DNA of 64,000 nt from Aselliscus stoliczkanus (GCA_033961575.1 CM066737.1:84316271-84380270); one strand, 5' to 3'; positions 1-11,813 are shown, counted from the stretch's first letter. The notes: generated by a model from the letters alone, not told the origin. A program made the numbers and translations.

Positions 1-270
1 AACTAAGAAACTTACTTAAGGGAAGTAGAAAATCAGGTCAGCCAATTTTCTCACACTTAGATATTCTCAAACCTATATTATTGCTCACATTTTTTATATA
101 AAATTTGGTCCCCATTGGATAAAAAACAACAACTGAATAAAAGTTTGAATTATCTTTCCCATTCATACCTCATTGGTTCCCAACCAATGTGGAGACAAAA
201 TCCTCTGTAAAATTGAACAGACAGATTATTCTTTACCATCTCAAATGGCTGGACTGCATGCTTTCTTCTG
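1..270. other. No feature recognised
   Basis: AT-rich sequence with no recognisable gene or repeat family. Confidence 0.5.
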
Positions 271-672
271 GCTTTTTTTTTATTTTTCTGAGTTACAGTT
301 GACATTCAATATTATATTATATTACTTTCAGCTGTACAGCATAATGGTTAGATATTTATGTGATTTATGCAGTGATCCCTTCGATTAATCTAGTACCCCC
401 CTGGCACCATAGTTGTTACAATATTATTGACTATATTCCCAATGCTGTACTTCACAGCCTCATGATTATTTTGTAACTACCAATTTATATTTCTTAATCC
501 CTTCACCTTTTACACCCAGCCCTCCAACCCCCTTCCCCTCTGACTACCATCAGTTTGTTCTCTGTATCTATGATTCTGTTTGTTTTGTCTGTTAGTTTAT
601 TTTGTTCTTTAGATTTCATATATGAGAGATCACATGATATTTGTCTTTCTCAGTCTGATTTATTTGAAACTT
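271..672 (-). mobile_element. L1 3' end (3' UTR), 5'-truncated
   Basis: The reverse strand carries the L1 3'-UTR signature seen several times in this window (ACCTGAAA..., then a TATTGAATGTCAACTGTAA-type end) and begins on the plus strand with a T-rich run, the reversed poly-A tail. There is no coding capacity. Confidence 0.75.
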
Positions 673-744
673 ATCAAAATATTTTTGAGTTTTAATAGGT
701 ACAATATTGTTATTGCCAACATAATTTAATACATAATAGTAAGC

Positions 745-965
745 AATTCCAAGACACAGAAAACCATTGTCAATTCTTTACATGTAATGAATTATTTAAT
801 CCTCATTAACACCCTCAGGAGGTAGGTACTAAGTCACACCCATTTTACAGATATGGAACTAAGACAGGTGGTTAAGTTAGTTGTGAAAGGTCACACAGCT
901 GCAGTCTGGTGGAGTGGGAATTCAAATCTAAGTATTTTGGTTTCAAAGTGCATGCTTCTATCCTC
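745..965 (-). repeat. MIR-like ancient SINE
   Basis: Sequence around CATTTTACAGATATGGAACT, then GTTAAGTTAG and GGTCACACAGCTGCAG matches the reverse complement of the MIR core and 3' region (the 'ACAGATGAGGAAACTGAGGC ... AAGGTCACACAGCTAG' pattern). It is diverged, as expected for this old mammalian SINE. Confidence 0.65.
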
Positions 966-1106
966 TTAGCTAAGTTTCTCACACTCAGCCCACAGTGGCA
1001 CTTTTTTGCTAAATTCATTTTGAACTTTCATCATTAATCTACCTCTTAGTTTGCTGTTGAATTTCTGTAGGAGAAAAACCAATAGTTCAAAAGCTGTCAT
1101 GTTTAG

Positions 1107-3720
1107 AGATCCAAGATAGTGGAGTACATAAACACTGTGTCTGCTTCCTTCCATGAACACATTAAAATTAAAATTAAATTATAGAACAATCAACCTGGAG
1201 GACCACCTGAAATCTAGCCAAACAGAGGTCCTAAAAACATAACAACAGACTAAAAACATGAAGCCACATCGAGACTGGTAGGAGGGGCTGAGATGTGGAA
1301 CAGGCCTCAAATCTCCATGTGGCAAATGAGAATCAGAAGGGATATCTCGGCTGCATAGGTTCCCCTTGAGGAGTGAGTACTGGTGTCAGGAAGGAGCCCC
1401 CCAATATCTGGCTGTAAAAATCAATGGGGATTCTGACCATTTAGGTGGGATGGAAGGCTACCAGACACCCAGATGTCCTCTTAAACAGCCTGTGCACAGA
1501 CTCACTCACTCGCAGGTACTCAACCTGGGATCCGGCAGAGGAATGGTGCCTCGGAAGGCATCAGGGACATACAGGGGGGCAGACTGAGGAGTGTGGGTTC
1601 CACAGGAGAACTGGAGGACAATTGGCCTTTTCCCTGAGAGAGGTCCTTCTCCTGTGCAGCTGGCCGTAGGGTGCCATCTTTCCTGTGTTGAGCCCGCCCC
1701 CAGAATGGCCTAATCTGAATCTGATTGGCCTGGTGAGCTCTGCTGCTCCACCCTGCTGACTCACAGAAACCACCACACCGCCTCACCCATCTCTCCCAAT
1801 GCCAGAGGCACTTTCTCCTCCATGAGCAGCCAGCCCCATCCACATTGCACTGTTTCTTGGAAACCTATCCGAGTCTGGCAGGCCCCTGGTGGGTGACGAC
1901 TGGCCTGTTTGCTCTGAGACTTGCTGAGTTGCTCCCAGCTCAGCACTGGCACCAAACCAGAGTCTACATTACCCTGGTGACCACAACTCTTCCCACACTA
2001 GTGACTCTCTGAAACCCTGCCTCACCCAACTTGCATACTGCATGAGGCTCTATCAGTGGCTGAAATTTAAGGGTGCTGGCAGGTGGCAGCAGGTCTTGGG
2101 GTGTCCTGGCTTTTTACGGAGCTACTCCTGGCCCCAATGGTGGCAGACATCCTCAGTTCAGAGTGTGGCCTCTCCCACGCACCTCCAGGTTTAGCACAGA
2201 CAGCGAAAAACTTTGTAGTTCCTACCAGGTAGTCCCTGAACAGTCACAGGCAGTGGGTGACCTGGGCCTGCATTTAGCCCCTCCCAAGAGGCCCCAGAAC
2301 CAACATACTTGGAGGTTGGCTTCAAACCACAGCAGAACACTGGCCAATTAGCCCCACAAGCTGCACATACAAATGGTGGTCTTAGTAGACACTAGAGCTG
2401 CTGGGGTGAATCCCACTCAGTGAGGTAATCCTCCCACACAGCAGTCTGTAAGCTATGGACACAGCAAAACCTCACAGCCAGTCAGCCTGAGGGTCAATCC
2501 CACCCACTGATGTGACAATAGCAATCAAGGCTAAACTATAACAGGAGAGCACACACAACCACATACAACCCACTCGTATTTATCAACAATTACTTTAAAT
2601 GTAAATAAATTAAATGTGACACTGCCCTCAAAAAATAAAATAAAATAAAACAAAGCCTATAAAGAGAGACAGTGAAGGACCCAGTAAACCCACTTCAGGT
2701 ATTTTTCCAAAGCAACCCAAAACGCTACTTTGAGGGGACGTGTGCAGCCATATGTCCATTGCAGCATTGTTTACAATGGTCATGGTGTGAAGGCAGCTTG
2801 GGTGTCTGTCAATGGATGAATGGACAAAGTCACACATATATACAATGGAATATTGCTTGGCCATGGAAAGAAATGGGTTCTTGCCATCTACAACAGCATG
2901 GATGGACCTGGAGGGTGTTGTGCTAAGTAGAGTATGTCAGACAGAGAAAGACATATGCAAAGTGATTTCACTTATATGTGGAATCTAAGAACAAAATTAA
3001 CAAAACAAAAACACACTCATAGATACAGAGTACATTTTGATGGTTGCCAGATAGGAGGGGGTTTGGGGGTGTGGGTGAAAAAGGGGAAGGGATTAAGTAC
3101 AAATTGGTTGTTACAAGGTTCTTATGGAGACATAGGTTATAGCATAAGGAATATTGTCAATAATATTGTAATAACTAGGTATGGTGTCAGATGATACTAG
3201 ATTTGTTGGGCTAATAGATGAGAGGGAGTTGGGGGACAGGGTGCAAAAGGGGAAGGGATTAAATAAAAACTGGTGGTTAGAAAATAGTGATGGGGATGTA
3301 AAGTAAAGCTTAGGGAATATAGTCAATAATATGGTAATAACTGTGTATAGTGCCAGGTGGGTACTAGTCATGGGGATCATTTCTTCAATTACATAAATGT
3401 CTAACCACTATGCTATACACCTGAAATTAATATAAAATATTGAATGTCAACTGTAATTAAAAAATTTAATAAGGAGAAAAGGTGAAAAAGGGAATAAGAG
3501 GTCAAAATTTCTAGGTATAAAACAAAGAAGTCATGGGGATGTAATGTACAGCATGGGGAATATAGTCAATAATGCTGTGACAGCATAGTACAGTGTCAGA
3601 TGGTTCCTGGACTTATCATGATGATCACTTCTTTAGGTATATAAATGTTGAATAACTAAGGTGTACACCTGAAACTAATATAATATTGTATATTCACTAT
3701 ATTTTTAATAAAATTCTTTA
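1107..3720 (+). mobile_element. Internally deleted L1 (half-L1-like), copy 1
   Basis: It starts with a GC-rich L1 5'-UTR-like region (1107-2560, homologous to 18224-19560), jumps to the start of ORF2 (ACTTTAAATGTAAAT near 2590), then carries a short SINE-B tail and, from about 2660, the junction GAAGGACCCAGTAA that joins the ORF2 endonuclease region directly to the ORF2 C-terminal end and the 3' UTR. Reverse-transcriptase sequence is absent. The 3' UTR contains three related ~250-bp modules (about 2990-3215, 3220-3440, 3530-3700). The same junction occurs in the copy at 18224-22115. Confidence 0.7.
2616..2653 (+). mobile_element. SINE-B 3' tail fragment inside deleted L1
   Basis: GTGACACTGCCCTCAAAAAA followed by an A-rich (AAAAT)n run is identical to the 3' end of the SINE-B copies elsewhere; only the last ~14 bp and the tail are present. 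Confidence 0.5.
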
Positions 3721-3809
3721 AAAAAATAAAAACTTTATATTTATAAGATGCTGAATTAAGCCATATTATATAACTTTATCCTAATTTAAATCTTAACACA
3801 AAATTTTTT

Positions 3810-3977
3810 TAGCTGAGCCATCCTGCCACCTGTTGGCAGCTCAGCTCTGGCTGGGCATCGAACTGCTGTTGCTCAGAGCTCAGCTTGCATTTTTTTTTTT
3901 TTAAAACCCACCCAGCACTGGAAACAGCTTGCATTCTTGAGCGAACTCTTAACCAACTGAGCCACTCGGCCGGCCCT
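3810..3977 (-). mobile_element. SINE-A, tRNA-derived
   Basis: Full-length SINE in reverse orientation: T-run, AGCTGAGCCATCCTGCCACC, and the reversed tRNA head ACTGAGCCACTCGGCCGGCC at the right end. The target duplication TCTTAACACAAAATTTTT flanks it. An internal ~45-bp duplication with a T-run (around 3888-3935) repeats the GCTTGCATT segment. Confidence 0.9.
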
Positions 3978-4130
3978 CTTAACACAAAATTTTTGAATTT
4001 AGGGATCTTCAATACGGGAAGTGGAAGGTCAAACCTTAGTAATAGTGTGTGACATGTTACAAGTTGTTTGGTGCAGTCAATCAGATGTAAGCTACGGTTG
4101 GGAGAAGGTATATTTTAAAGTGTGCTGTAA

Positions 4131-4342
4131 GGGCCGGCTGAGTGGCTCAGTTAGTTCAGAGCTCGCTCAAGAGTGAGAGCTGAGCTCTGAGCAACAGTAG
4201 TTCGATGTCCAGCCTGAGCTGAGTTGCCACTGAGCTGCCAACAGGTAGCAGGATGGCTTAGCTAAAAAATAAAAAAAATTAAAAAAAATTAAAAAAAACA
4301 CACAAATTTATTAATAAATAAATAAATAAATGGAAAAAAAAG
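4131..4342 (+). mobile_element. SINE-A, tRNA-derived
   Basis: Head GGGCCGGCTGAGTGGCTCAG, B-box-like AGTTCGATG, the body end GCCAACAGGTAGCAGGATGG, then an A/T-rich tail of (TAAA)n. The duplication AA(A)GTGTGCTGTAA / AAATGTGCTGTAA lies on both sides. Confidence 0.9.
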
Positions 4343-4384
4343 AAATGTGCTGTAAATCATAAATCATGGATCATGAACAACACA

Positions 4385-4795
4385 TTAACTTGAAATAGGC
4401 AAATGGTTTCGTCCTCCATCATGACAACACTCTGTCACACATCGCTTCTGGTACGGCAATTTCTGTCAAATAAAAACATTACAGTGTGTCCTCATCCACC
4501 TTATTCACTGAATTTGGCACTGTGCAACTTCTGGCTCTTCCTCAAAGTCAAAACGACCATGAAAGGTAAAGGTTTTGAATCAATTCAGGACATTGAAGCA
4601 GCCACAACAGAACAACTAAAGACACTCACGAAAGAAGACTTCCAGAACTGCTTCTGAAAGTGGCAAGAATGATGGGATAAGTGTGTTGGAAGCGAGGGGG
4701 TGTATTTTGAGGGGGATCAATGACAATGTGTCTTTTACTGTAATAAGTTTTATTTAAACATTCACTGTATGTTTTGATCACACCTCATATGTATC
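4385..4795 (+). pseudogene. Mariner-family transposase C-terminal remnant
   Basis: The frame at 4403-4654 reads ...HTSLLVRQFLSNKNITVCPH and then PPYSLNLALCNFWLF ... DFQNCF, followed out of frame by a W-E/D-K-C...YFEGD-like end. This is the C-terminal catalytic part of a mariner (DD34D) transposase. The expected PDLAP-D segment reads LNLAL-N, so the third catalytic Asp is changed to Asn. The HHDN segment upstream is in another frame. The copy is therefore dead. Confidence 0.75.
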
Positions 4796-5204
4796 TATAT
4801 ATACGTAAATATGCATGCATATTATTTTTATAAATACAATTTTGTGCATAAGATAGGCACATTAATATTTTGTTATTTTTTGTAGTAGTACAATTAGAAA
4901 TTTCTTGAATGGTAAGCTAACTATACCATAGAGAAGCACTTAGCTTTCTGGATCCTCTTCTTCATTCACCACAACTTCACTGGAATAACAAAAGCTAATT
5001 ACTTTAATTAATACTCAGAAATCAGTTGCATTTGTATACACACCAGTAACAAACTATCAGAAGGAGAAATTAAGAAAACAATCCCACTTACAAATGCTTC
5101 AAAAAAAGTAAAATACTTAGGAATAAATTTAACCAAAGAAGTAAAAGACCTGTATTCAGAAAATTATAAGACACTGAAGGGAGTAATTAAAGAAGATACA
5201 AATA

Positions 5205-5722
5205 GGGCTGGCAGAGTGGCTCAGTTGGTTAAGAGCTTGCTCAAGAGTTCAAGCTCTGAGCAACAGGGTTACTGGTTCGTTTCCCACATGGGCCAGTGAG
5301 GTGCTGCTGATCTGCCAACAGGTGGCAGGAGGGCTCAGCTGGTGAGAGCACGTGCTCCTAACAACAAGGTTGCCTGTTCGAGATGGTGGGCTACACCCGA
5401 CTGCGCTGCAACTAAGACTGAACTCGGCACGTGGAGCTGAGCTGCCACCCGGATGGCTCAGGGGACAGAACACATGCTCTTAACAACAAGGCTGCCGGTT
5501 TGACTCCCACATGGGATGGGGGCTACGTCCACCTGCCACTAAGACTGTACCCAGCATCTTGAGATGAGCGGTATGACTGAACTTGGAGCTGAGAGCTGAG
5601 CTTGCTGTGCCCTTCACAACTAAGATTAAAGGACAACAACTTGGCTGTCCACCTTCCCCAGTTCCCCAATACTGTTCTCCTCCCCCAATTCCCCAATAAA
5701 AATCTTTAAACAAAAAAAAAAG
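5205..5722 (+). mobile_element. Long VES-like SINE (~515 bp) in L1
   Basis: Starts GGGCTGGCAGAGTGGCTCAG, contains the SINE-A body (GCCAACAGGTGGCAGGAGGG), then two VES-type blocks with AACAACAAGGTTGCC / AACAACAAGGCTGCC and ACAACTAAGATTAAAGGACA, and ends CCCCAATAAAAATCTTTAAA. The target duplication is AGAAGATACAAATA / AGAAGATGCAAATA. It links the short SINE-A form to the longer bat VES type. Confidence 0.85.
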
Positions 5723-6012
5723 AAAGAAGATGCAAATAAATGGAAACATATACCATGTTCATAGGTAGGAAGAATTAATAGTCAAAATGTCCATACTACC
5801 TAAGGCGATATATAGATTCAATGCAATCCCTATCAAATTAGCAATGGCATTTTTCACAGAACTAGAACATATAATCCCCAAATTTATACGGAACCATAAA
5901 AGACTCCGAATAGCCATGGCAATCTTGAGAAATAAGACCAAAGTGGGAGATATCATGCTACCCAACATCAAATCATACTACAAGGCTACAGTAATCAAAA
6001 GAGTATGGTACA

Positions 6013-6158
6013 GGGGGCCGCCCGAGTGCCTCAGTTGATTAAGAGCTCACTCAAGTGTGCGAGGTCTAAGCAACAGGGTCGCCGGTTTGATTCCAGGCCC
6101 AAGCTGAGCTGCCAACAGGAGGCAAGATGGGTCAGCTAAGAAAAAAAAACAAACAAAC
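6013..6158 (+). mobile_element. SINE-A in L1
   Basis: Head GGGGGCCGCCCGAGTG, B-box-like GGTTTGATTCC, body end GCCAACAGGAGGCAAGATGG and A-rich tail. The flanks TATGGTAC / TGTGGTAC are a decayed target duplication. Confidence 0.8.
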
Positions 6159-6282
6159 TGTGGTACTGGCATAAAATCAGACACATAGATCAATGGAACA
6201 GAATAGAGAGCCCAGAAATAAATCCACTCATATATGGCAATTTAATCTATGACAAAGGAGGCAAGAATTTTCATTGGTGTGC

Positions 6283-6540
6283 ATTTTTTTTTTGTTTTCT
6301 TATTTTTTTAAATTAGTTTCAGGTGTACAACACAGTGCAATAGTTAACTTTTTGCCCCTCAAAGTGACAACCCCTCCCCCAATTCGCCACACAAAAATAC
6401 TTAAGAACTATATTACAATTTGAAAAAAAAATTATGTAAACTATGTAATAATAGTGCATATTATTAAGAGAAAAAGAAGGATGCTAATACATTCACAGTG
6501 TGATTACATTACAAAATAAGCAAACCCATGTATAGAAAAA
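6283..6540 (-). mobile_element. 5'-truncated L1 3' end inserted in L1
   Basis: T-run then a reversed L1 3'-UTR (TTAGTTTCAGGTGTACAACA). Host ORF2 sequence is interrupted between AAGAATTTTCATTGGTG and AAGAATTTACATTGGGG, a target duplication of about 16 bp. Confidence 0.75.
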
Positions 6541-8121
6541 AAAAAGAATTTACATTGGGGTAAATACAATCTATTCAATAAATGGTGCTGGGAAAACTGG
6601 GAAAACTGGATTGACACATGCAAAAAACTGAAGTTGGACCACCTCGTTACACCATATACGATAATAAATTCAAAATGGGTTAAAGATTTAAACGTAAGAT
6701 CCCAAACCATAAAACTCTTAAAAGAAAATACAGGAAGTAAATTTGCAGACATTACCCTCAGTAATATTTTTACTGATACAACCCCTCATACAAGGGAAGC
6801 AAAAGAAATAATAAACATATGGGATTACATCAAATTAAAAAGTTTTTTTCACAGCAAAGGAAACCATTAATAAAGTTAAAAGGCATCCTAGAATAAGAGA
6901 AGATATTTGCCAATGATACATCTGACAAGGGGTTAATATCCAAAATTTATAAAATAGACTTATACAACTCAACACCAAAAAACTGAACAAGCCAATTAAG
7001 AAATGGGCAGAGGACCTGAACAGACATTTTTCCAAAGAGGATATACAGATGGCCAACAGACATTTGAAAACATGCTCAGCACCACTAATCATTACAGAAA
7101 TACAAATAAAACCCACAACGAGATACCACCTCACTCCAGTCAGATTGGCTATCATCAATAAATCAACAAACAACAAGTGCTGGTGAGGATGTGGAGAAAA
7201 GAGAACCCTGGTGCACTGTTGGTGGGATTGCAGATTGGTGCAGCCACTATGGAAAACAATATGGAACTCAAAAAATGGAAAATGGAACGACCTTATGACC
7301 CACCAATTCCACTCTTGGGTATTTACCCAGAGAAATCCAAAACAGTAATTTGAAAAAAATATATGCACCCCTATGTTTATTGCAGTGCTATTCACAATAG
7401 CCAAGACTTGGAAACAACCAAAATGCCCATCAGCAGATGTCTGGATTAAGAAACTGTGGTACATTCATACGATGGAGTATTACTCAGTTATGAAGAAGAA
7501 TGAAATCTTACTATTTGCAATGATATGGATGGACCTAAATGATATTAAGCTAAGTTCAATAAGTCAGACTGAGAAAGACAAATACCATCTGATCTCACTT
7601 ATATGTGGAATCTAAAGAACAGAATAAATGAGCAAACTAAACAGAAATATACTCAGAGACAGAGAAAAAAACTGATGGTTGCTAAATGGGGGGTAGGGGT
7701 GGGGATGAGGGAGAAGATGAAGGGATTAGGGAGTACAAATTAGTAGACACAATATTGCCACGGGGACATGAAAGACAGCTTGGGGGATATAAGCAATAAT
7801 GTTGTAAAGATTTTGTAGGAGGTCAGATGGGCACTTGCCTTATTAGGGAGACCACTTCATGGACAGTGTAGATACCTGACCACTGCACTGTACACCTGAA
7901 GCTGAAGCTGAATAATATTGAATGTCAACTATAATTTTATATATACAGTCACAGGATGTAAAACATAGGGAATACAGTCAATGGAATTGTAACAGATATA
8001 TATGATGTCAGAGGGGTAGTAGATTGGGGGATGGGGGTTATCACTTTGTGAGGGGTGTAAATGTCTAACTATTACATTGTTTTGTACATTTGAAACTAAT
8101 AAAAAACAGCTAATTACTTTA

Positions 8122-8664
8122 GATGACAGTTGGAAGCTCCTATATCATGCAGAGATAGTCTGTGTCAACAGGCTTATTTTATCCTTTGAAAGATGTTTTT
8201 CCAAATGTCTCTAGATGTTGGGAGCATAATAGAAACATTTGATTTCAGACAGAGCATATCAACTAATGGACGATTGGTTCACTGAGTCTAAAACTTCAGA
8301 TCCGGTAAATGAGTTGTCAAATTTCCTTAAAAACCAATTTAAACCAGCTGCCTTAATATTATTTCCACACAGACCAAACAGTAGTCAAGTTTGACAGGAA
8401 AGCAGCAGCTGAAACAGAAAACATTGAAAAGTAAGACTCTCTGAGCATACCGGTAGCAATGATTTAATCCTAAATGTATCTTAGACATTTCACATTCATA
8501 TTTTGAATTCCGGGAAGAAACTAAGAATAAGAAAACTCTAAGGTATAATTATATGCTATGAAAAGAAAATAATCTCTTTTTTTTTAACATTTAGAGAGCT
8601 CTGGGTATATTTGTAGTGAAGGATGGGCAGGTGAGCTGCCTCAGTTACCCCAATAAATCTGAGA
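8122..8664. other. No feature recognised
   Basis: Unique-looking AT-rich sequence between two L1 insertions; no exon or named repeat was identified. Confidence 0.5.
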
Positions 8665-8884
8665 ACATACCAGGCTAAGAAAGACTTACAGATTCAATGC
8701 AATATTAACCAAGATCCCAGTGGAATTTTTTTTCAATAGCAAATAACAATTCTAGGATTCATATGAAAACCACAAAAGACCCTGAATAGTCAAAATAGTC
8801 TTTAAAAACATAAATCAAGCTCAGAGCATTACACTTGTGATTTCTATGTATATTGCAAAGCTACAGCAATAAAATTAGTATGGT

Positions 8885-9546
8885 GAGCTGCCAACAGGTG
8901 GCAGGATGGCTCACCTAAAATAAAAAATAAATAAATAAATAAATAAAAAACAAATAAATAAATAAATAAAATAATAATAATAAAAAAATAAAACTTAAAA
9001 AATAAAAAATAAATAAAATAAAAAAATAAAAAATAAATAAAATAAATAAAAATTAAAAAAAATAAATAAATAGAAAAAATTAGAGAAAAAATATAGAGAC
9101 AAAATAGAGAAAGAAGAAAAAAGAAAAAGAAAAAAGAAAATAGAATAAAATAGAATAAAAAGTAATAAAAAATAATAAAAAATAATATAGTGAAAAATAT
9201 TATAATATAAAATAATATAATATAATATAAAAAATAAACTAAAAAAATAAAATAAGAAAATAAAATAAAAACTTAAAAAAATTTAAAAAATTAAAAAAAT
9301 AAATAAAATAAATAAAATAAAATAAAAAATAAACTAAAAAAATGAAAAAATGAATAAAAAAATAGAAATAATAAAATAAAAAAATAAAAAATAAACAAAT
9401 AAAATAAAAAATAAAAAGATAAAAAAATGAAAAAATAAAAAATAGAAATAATAAAATAAAAACATAAAAAATAAAAAAATAAAAAAATAAAAAAATAAAA
9501 ATAAAAAGTAAAAAAATAAAATAAAATAATAAAATAAAATAAAAAT
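8885..9546 (+). repeat. 5'-truncated SINE-A with a ~630-bp A/T-rich tail
   Basis: Only the last ~33 bp of SINE-A (TGAGCTGCCAACAGGTGGCA...) remain, followed from about 8919 by AAATA/TAAA/AAAAT arrays almost devoid of C and with few G. The target duplication AAATTAGTATGGT occurs just before 8885 and again at 9547, so the whole tract behaves as the tail of one insertion. Confidence 0.8.
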
Positions 9547-10375
9547 AAATTAGTATGGTACTGGCATAAAGACAGACATATAGATCAATAGAACACAATA
9601 GAGAGCCAAGAAATAAACCTGTGTATGTATAATCAACTGATCTTCAACAAGTGTGCCAAAAATACACAGTGGGGTAAGACTAGTAGTGTCTTCAATAAAT
9701 GGTAATGGGAAAATTAGATATCCACATACAAATGAATAAAATTGATCTTTATCTTACACCATACACAAAAGTTAACTCAAAATGGAATAAAGATTTAAAT
9801 ATAAGACGTGAAACTGTAAGACTCTTATAAAAAAACATAGGCAAAAACATTCATGACATTGATCTTCACAATGATTTCATGGATATGACACCAAAAGCAT
9901 AGGCAGCAAAAGCAGAAATACACATCAACCTATAAAATTTTTTAAAACTTCTGCATATCAAATGAAGCCAATAGAACAAAAAAGCAACATATGAAATTGG
10001 AGAAAATATGTATAAACCACTTATCTGATACACGGTTAATTTCCAAAATATATAAGGAACTCCTGCAACTCAATAGCAAAACCTAATAACCTGATTTAAA
10101 AATGACCTAAGGACCTGAATAGACATTTCTCAGAAGACAACAAATAAATGGCCAACACATGTCATCAGGGACGTACAAATCAAAACCACAATGAGATGTC
10201 ATTTCACACATGTTAGGATGGCTATTATCAAAAAAACAAAGACTACTAATGTTGGCAAGGTTGTGGGTAAACTAGAACACTTTACACTGTTGATGGGAAT
10301 GAAAAATGGTTTGATTATTGAAAACAGTATGTAGGTTCCTCAAAAAATTAAAAAAACAAAACTATATTATCCAGC

Positions 10376-11270
10376 TGTCGCGTCTCTGCGCGGCTGGGTC
10401 TAGCTTCCTCGAGAGGACCGGCAGGGACTCAGAAAAAGAAATAAGAGCAAGAGACAGGGATAGTTTAAAAAGCAATGTGAAAGGGCCGGCCGAATGGCTC
10501 AGTTAGTTAAGAGCTCGCTCAAGAGTGCGAGCTGAGCTCTGAGCAACAGCGGTTCGAGGCCAGCCCGAGCTGAGTTGCCGTTGAGCTGCCAACAGGTGGC
10601 AGGATGGCTCAGCTTAAAACAAAACAAAACAAAAAACAAACAAACAAACCAAAAAAAAGCAATGTGAGCCAGGGGATTCTGTCTGATGGACAAGAGCCCT
10701 GAATCTGGTCAGCTTGCAGCTTTTATTGAGTACAAACAGGGAAGGGGCTCTGTTCTTTCCAAGGTCTGTAAATCACATGCGTCACCCAAGATTTAGCCAA
10801 ATTTCCCTATGCCTCATAGACCACCTCAACCGAAAGACCCTTTGATCAATGCAGCCCTGCCCTCTACGGGGACACATAATGGTTCACTATGACACCTTGA
10901 GGCAAGAATGCAAGGAGGACTGCTGTTAGCTTCTTGGGAAGATTTCTCTTTTCCATTGCAGGCTGTAAGCTCTGCAGAAAAGGATTAACAGGCCCTTAGG
11001 CCCCACAGCCTTCACCTCCTTGATTCCTCCCAAGGATCCTCCAACAGCGCCTGGCTTAGGCCGCCCTGATGCGCATATTTGATATAGGATCTCACACCTA
11101 TATTGGCATCCTGAGCACATCTAGGGTCTTGCCCGTCATTGGCTGACCTGCCCTCTCCTTAGGGTCCCATGGGGTTTTGCCATAGACATAGTGAATATCC
11201 TGTCCCCGTGAGGCCCTGCTGTTATGGGCGAATGCAGGGAGGCAGACAGCAAGGCTGCTGTGAGGCCACA
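10376..11270 (-). mobile_element. Endogenous retrovirus LTR (solo), with nested SINE
   Basis: The reverse strand runs TGTGGCCTC... to ...GACGCGACA, with TG/CA ends and the flanking duplication GCTGGAT (6-7 bp, typical of class II ERVs). AATAAA lies at 10722-10727 (reverse). A SINE-A interrupts it. No viral gene is present. It sits in old L1 sequence that resumes on the other side. Confidence 0.75.
10483..10657 (+). mobile_element. SINE-A inside the LTR
   Basis: Head GGGCCGGCCGAATGGCTCAG, body end GCCAACAGGTGGCAGGATGG, A/C-rich tail. The target duplication AAAAAGCAATGTGA is on both sides. Confidence 0.92.
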
Positions 11271-11426
11271 ATCCAGCCACCCCACTACTGGGTCTTAATC
11301 CATAAAAAATTAAAATCAGGGTTCCAAAGAGGTATTGGCATTCCCATGTCCATTCACAATAACCAAATGTGGAAACCACCTAAATTTCCATAGACAGATT
11401 AATGGATAAAGAAAATGTGGTATAAG

Positions 11427-11570
11427 AGCCAGCCGATTGGCTCAGTTGGTTAAGAGTTCACTGAAGAGTGGGAGCTCTGAGCAACAGGGTTGCCGGTTGG
11501 ATTCCCAGCCTGAACTGAGCAGCTGCTGAGCTGCCAACAGGTGGCAGGATGGCTCAGCTAAAAAAAAAAT
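11427..11570 (+). mobile_element. SINE-A in old L1
   Basis: Head GAGCCAGCCGATTGGCTCAG, body end GCCAACAGGTGGCAGGATGG, A-tail. The L1 segment AAAATGTGGTA is duplicated around it. Confidence 0.85.
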
Positions 11571-11580
11571 GTGGTACATA

Positions 11581-11813
11581 CCGGAGGTGCCAAAGAAATG
11601 TATACAAGTGGACACTTTTGGTTAACGTTCCTCAAGCAGTAGTTCACCATAATCAGAAGTCTCTGGACGCTGATGGTAACCACTTTGAGCACCTCTTATA
11701 ATTGCAGAAGTCAAACTTGACTTGTATTCATCTTTTGTTATTGGTATAGATTATTACAATTTTAATAGTTTTTCCTTTCTTAAAATGTGTATACATGTTT
11801 TTGGCACCCTCTG
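11581..11813. mobile_element. Mariner-type nonautonomous element (233 bp)
   Basis: Terminal inverted repeats GGAGGTGCCAAAGAAATGTA and the complement of TGTATACATGTTTTTGGCAC, flanked by TA on each side. The interior has no coding capacity. A second copy in the opposite orientation is at 44359-44563. Confidence 0.8.

Larger units (their letters stand above)
5007..8107 (+). mobile_element. 5'-truncated L1 with nested SINEs
   Basis: L1 ORF2 reverse-transcriptase region to 3' UTR, broken by many stops, flanked by the 14-bp target duplication AGCTAATTACTTTA at 4993-5006 and 8108-8121. Recognisable ORF2 pieces include HTMEYYSVMKKNEILLFA (near 7460) and the upstream [20 protein letters not shown] (near 5930). 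It contains a long VES-like SINE, a SINE-A and a reversed L1 fragment, all inserted later. Confidence 0.85.

Noticed and set aside
6835..7464. 209-codon minus-strand open frame
   Set aside because: It is the antisense of L1 ORF2 C-terminal sequence; the L1 is plus-strand and flanked by target duplications.
9239..9598. 119-codon minus-strand frame of Phe/Ile/Tyr/Leu only
   Set aside because: Low-complexity translation of the A/T-rich SINE tail; not a membrane protein.
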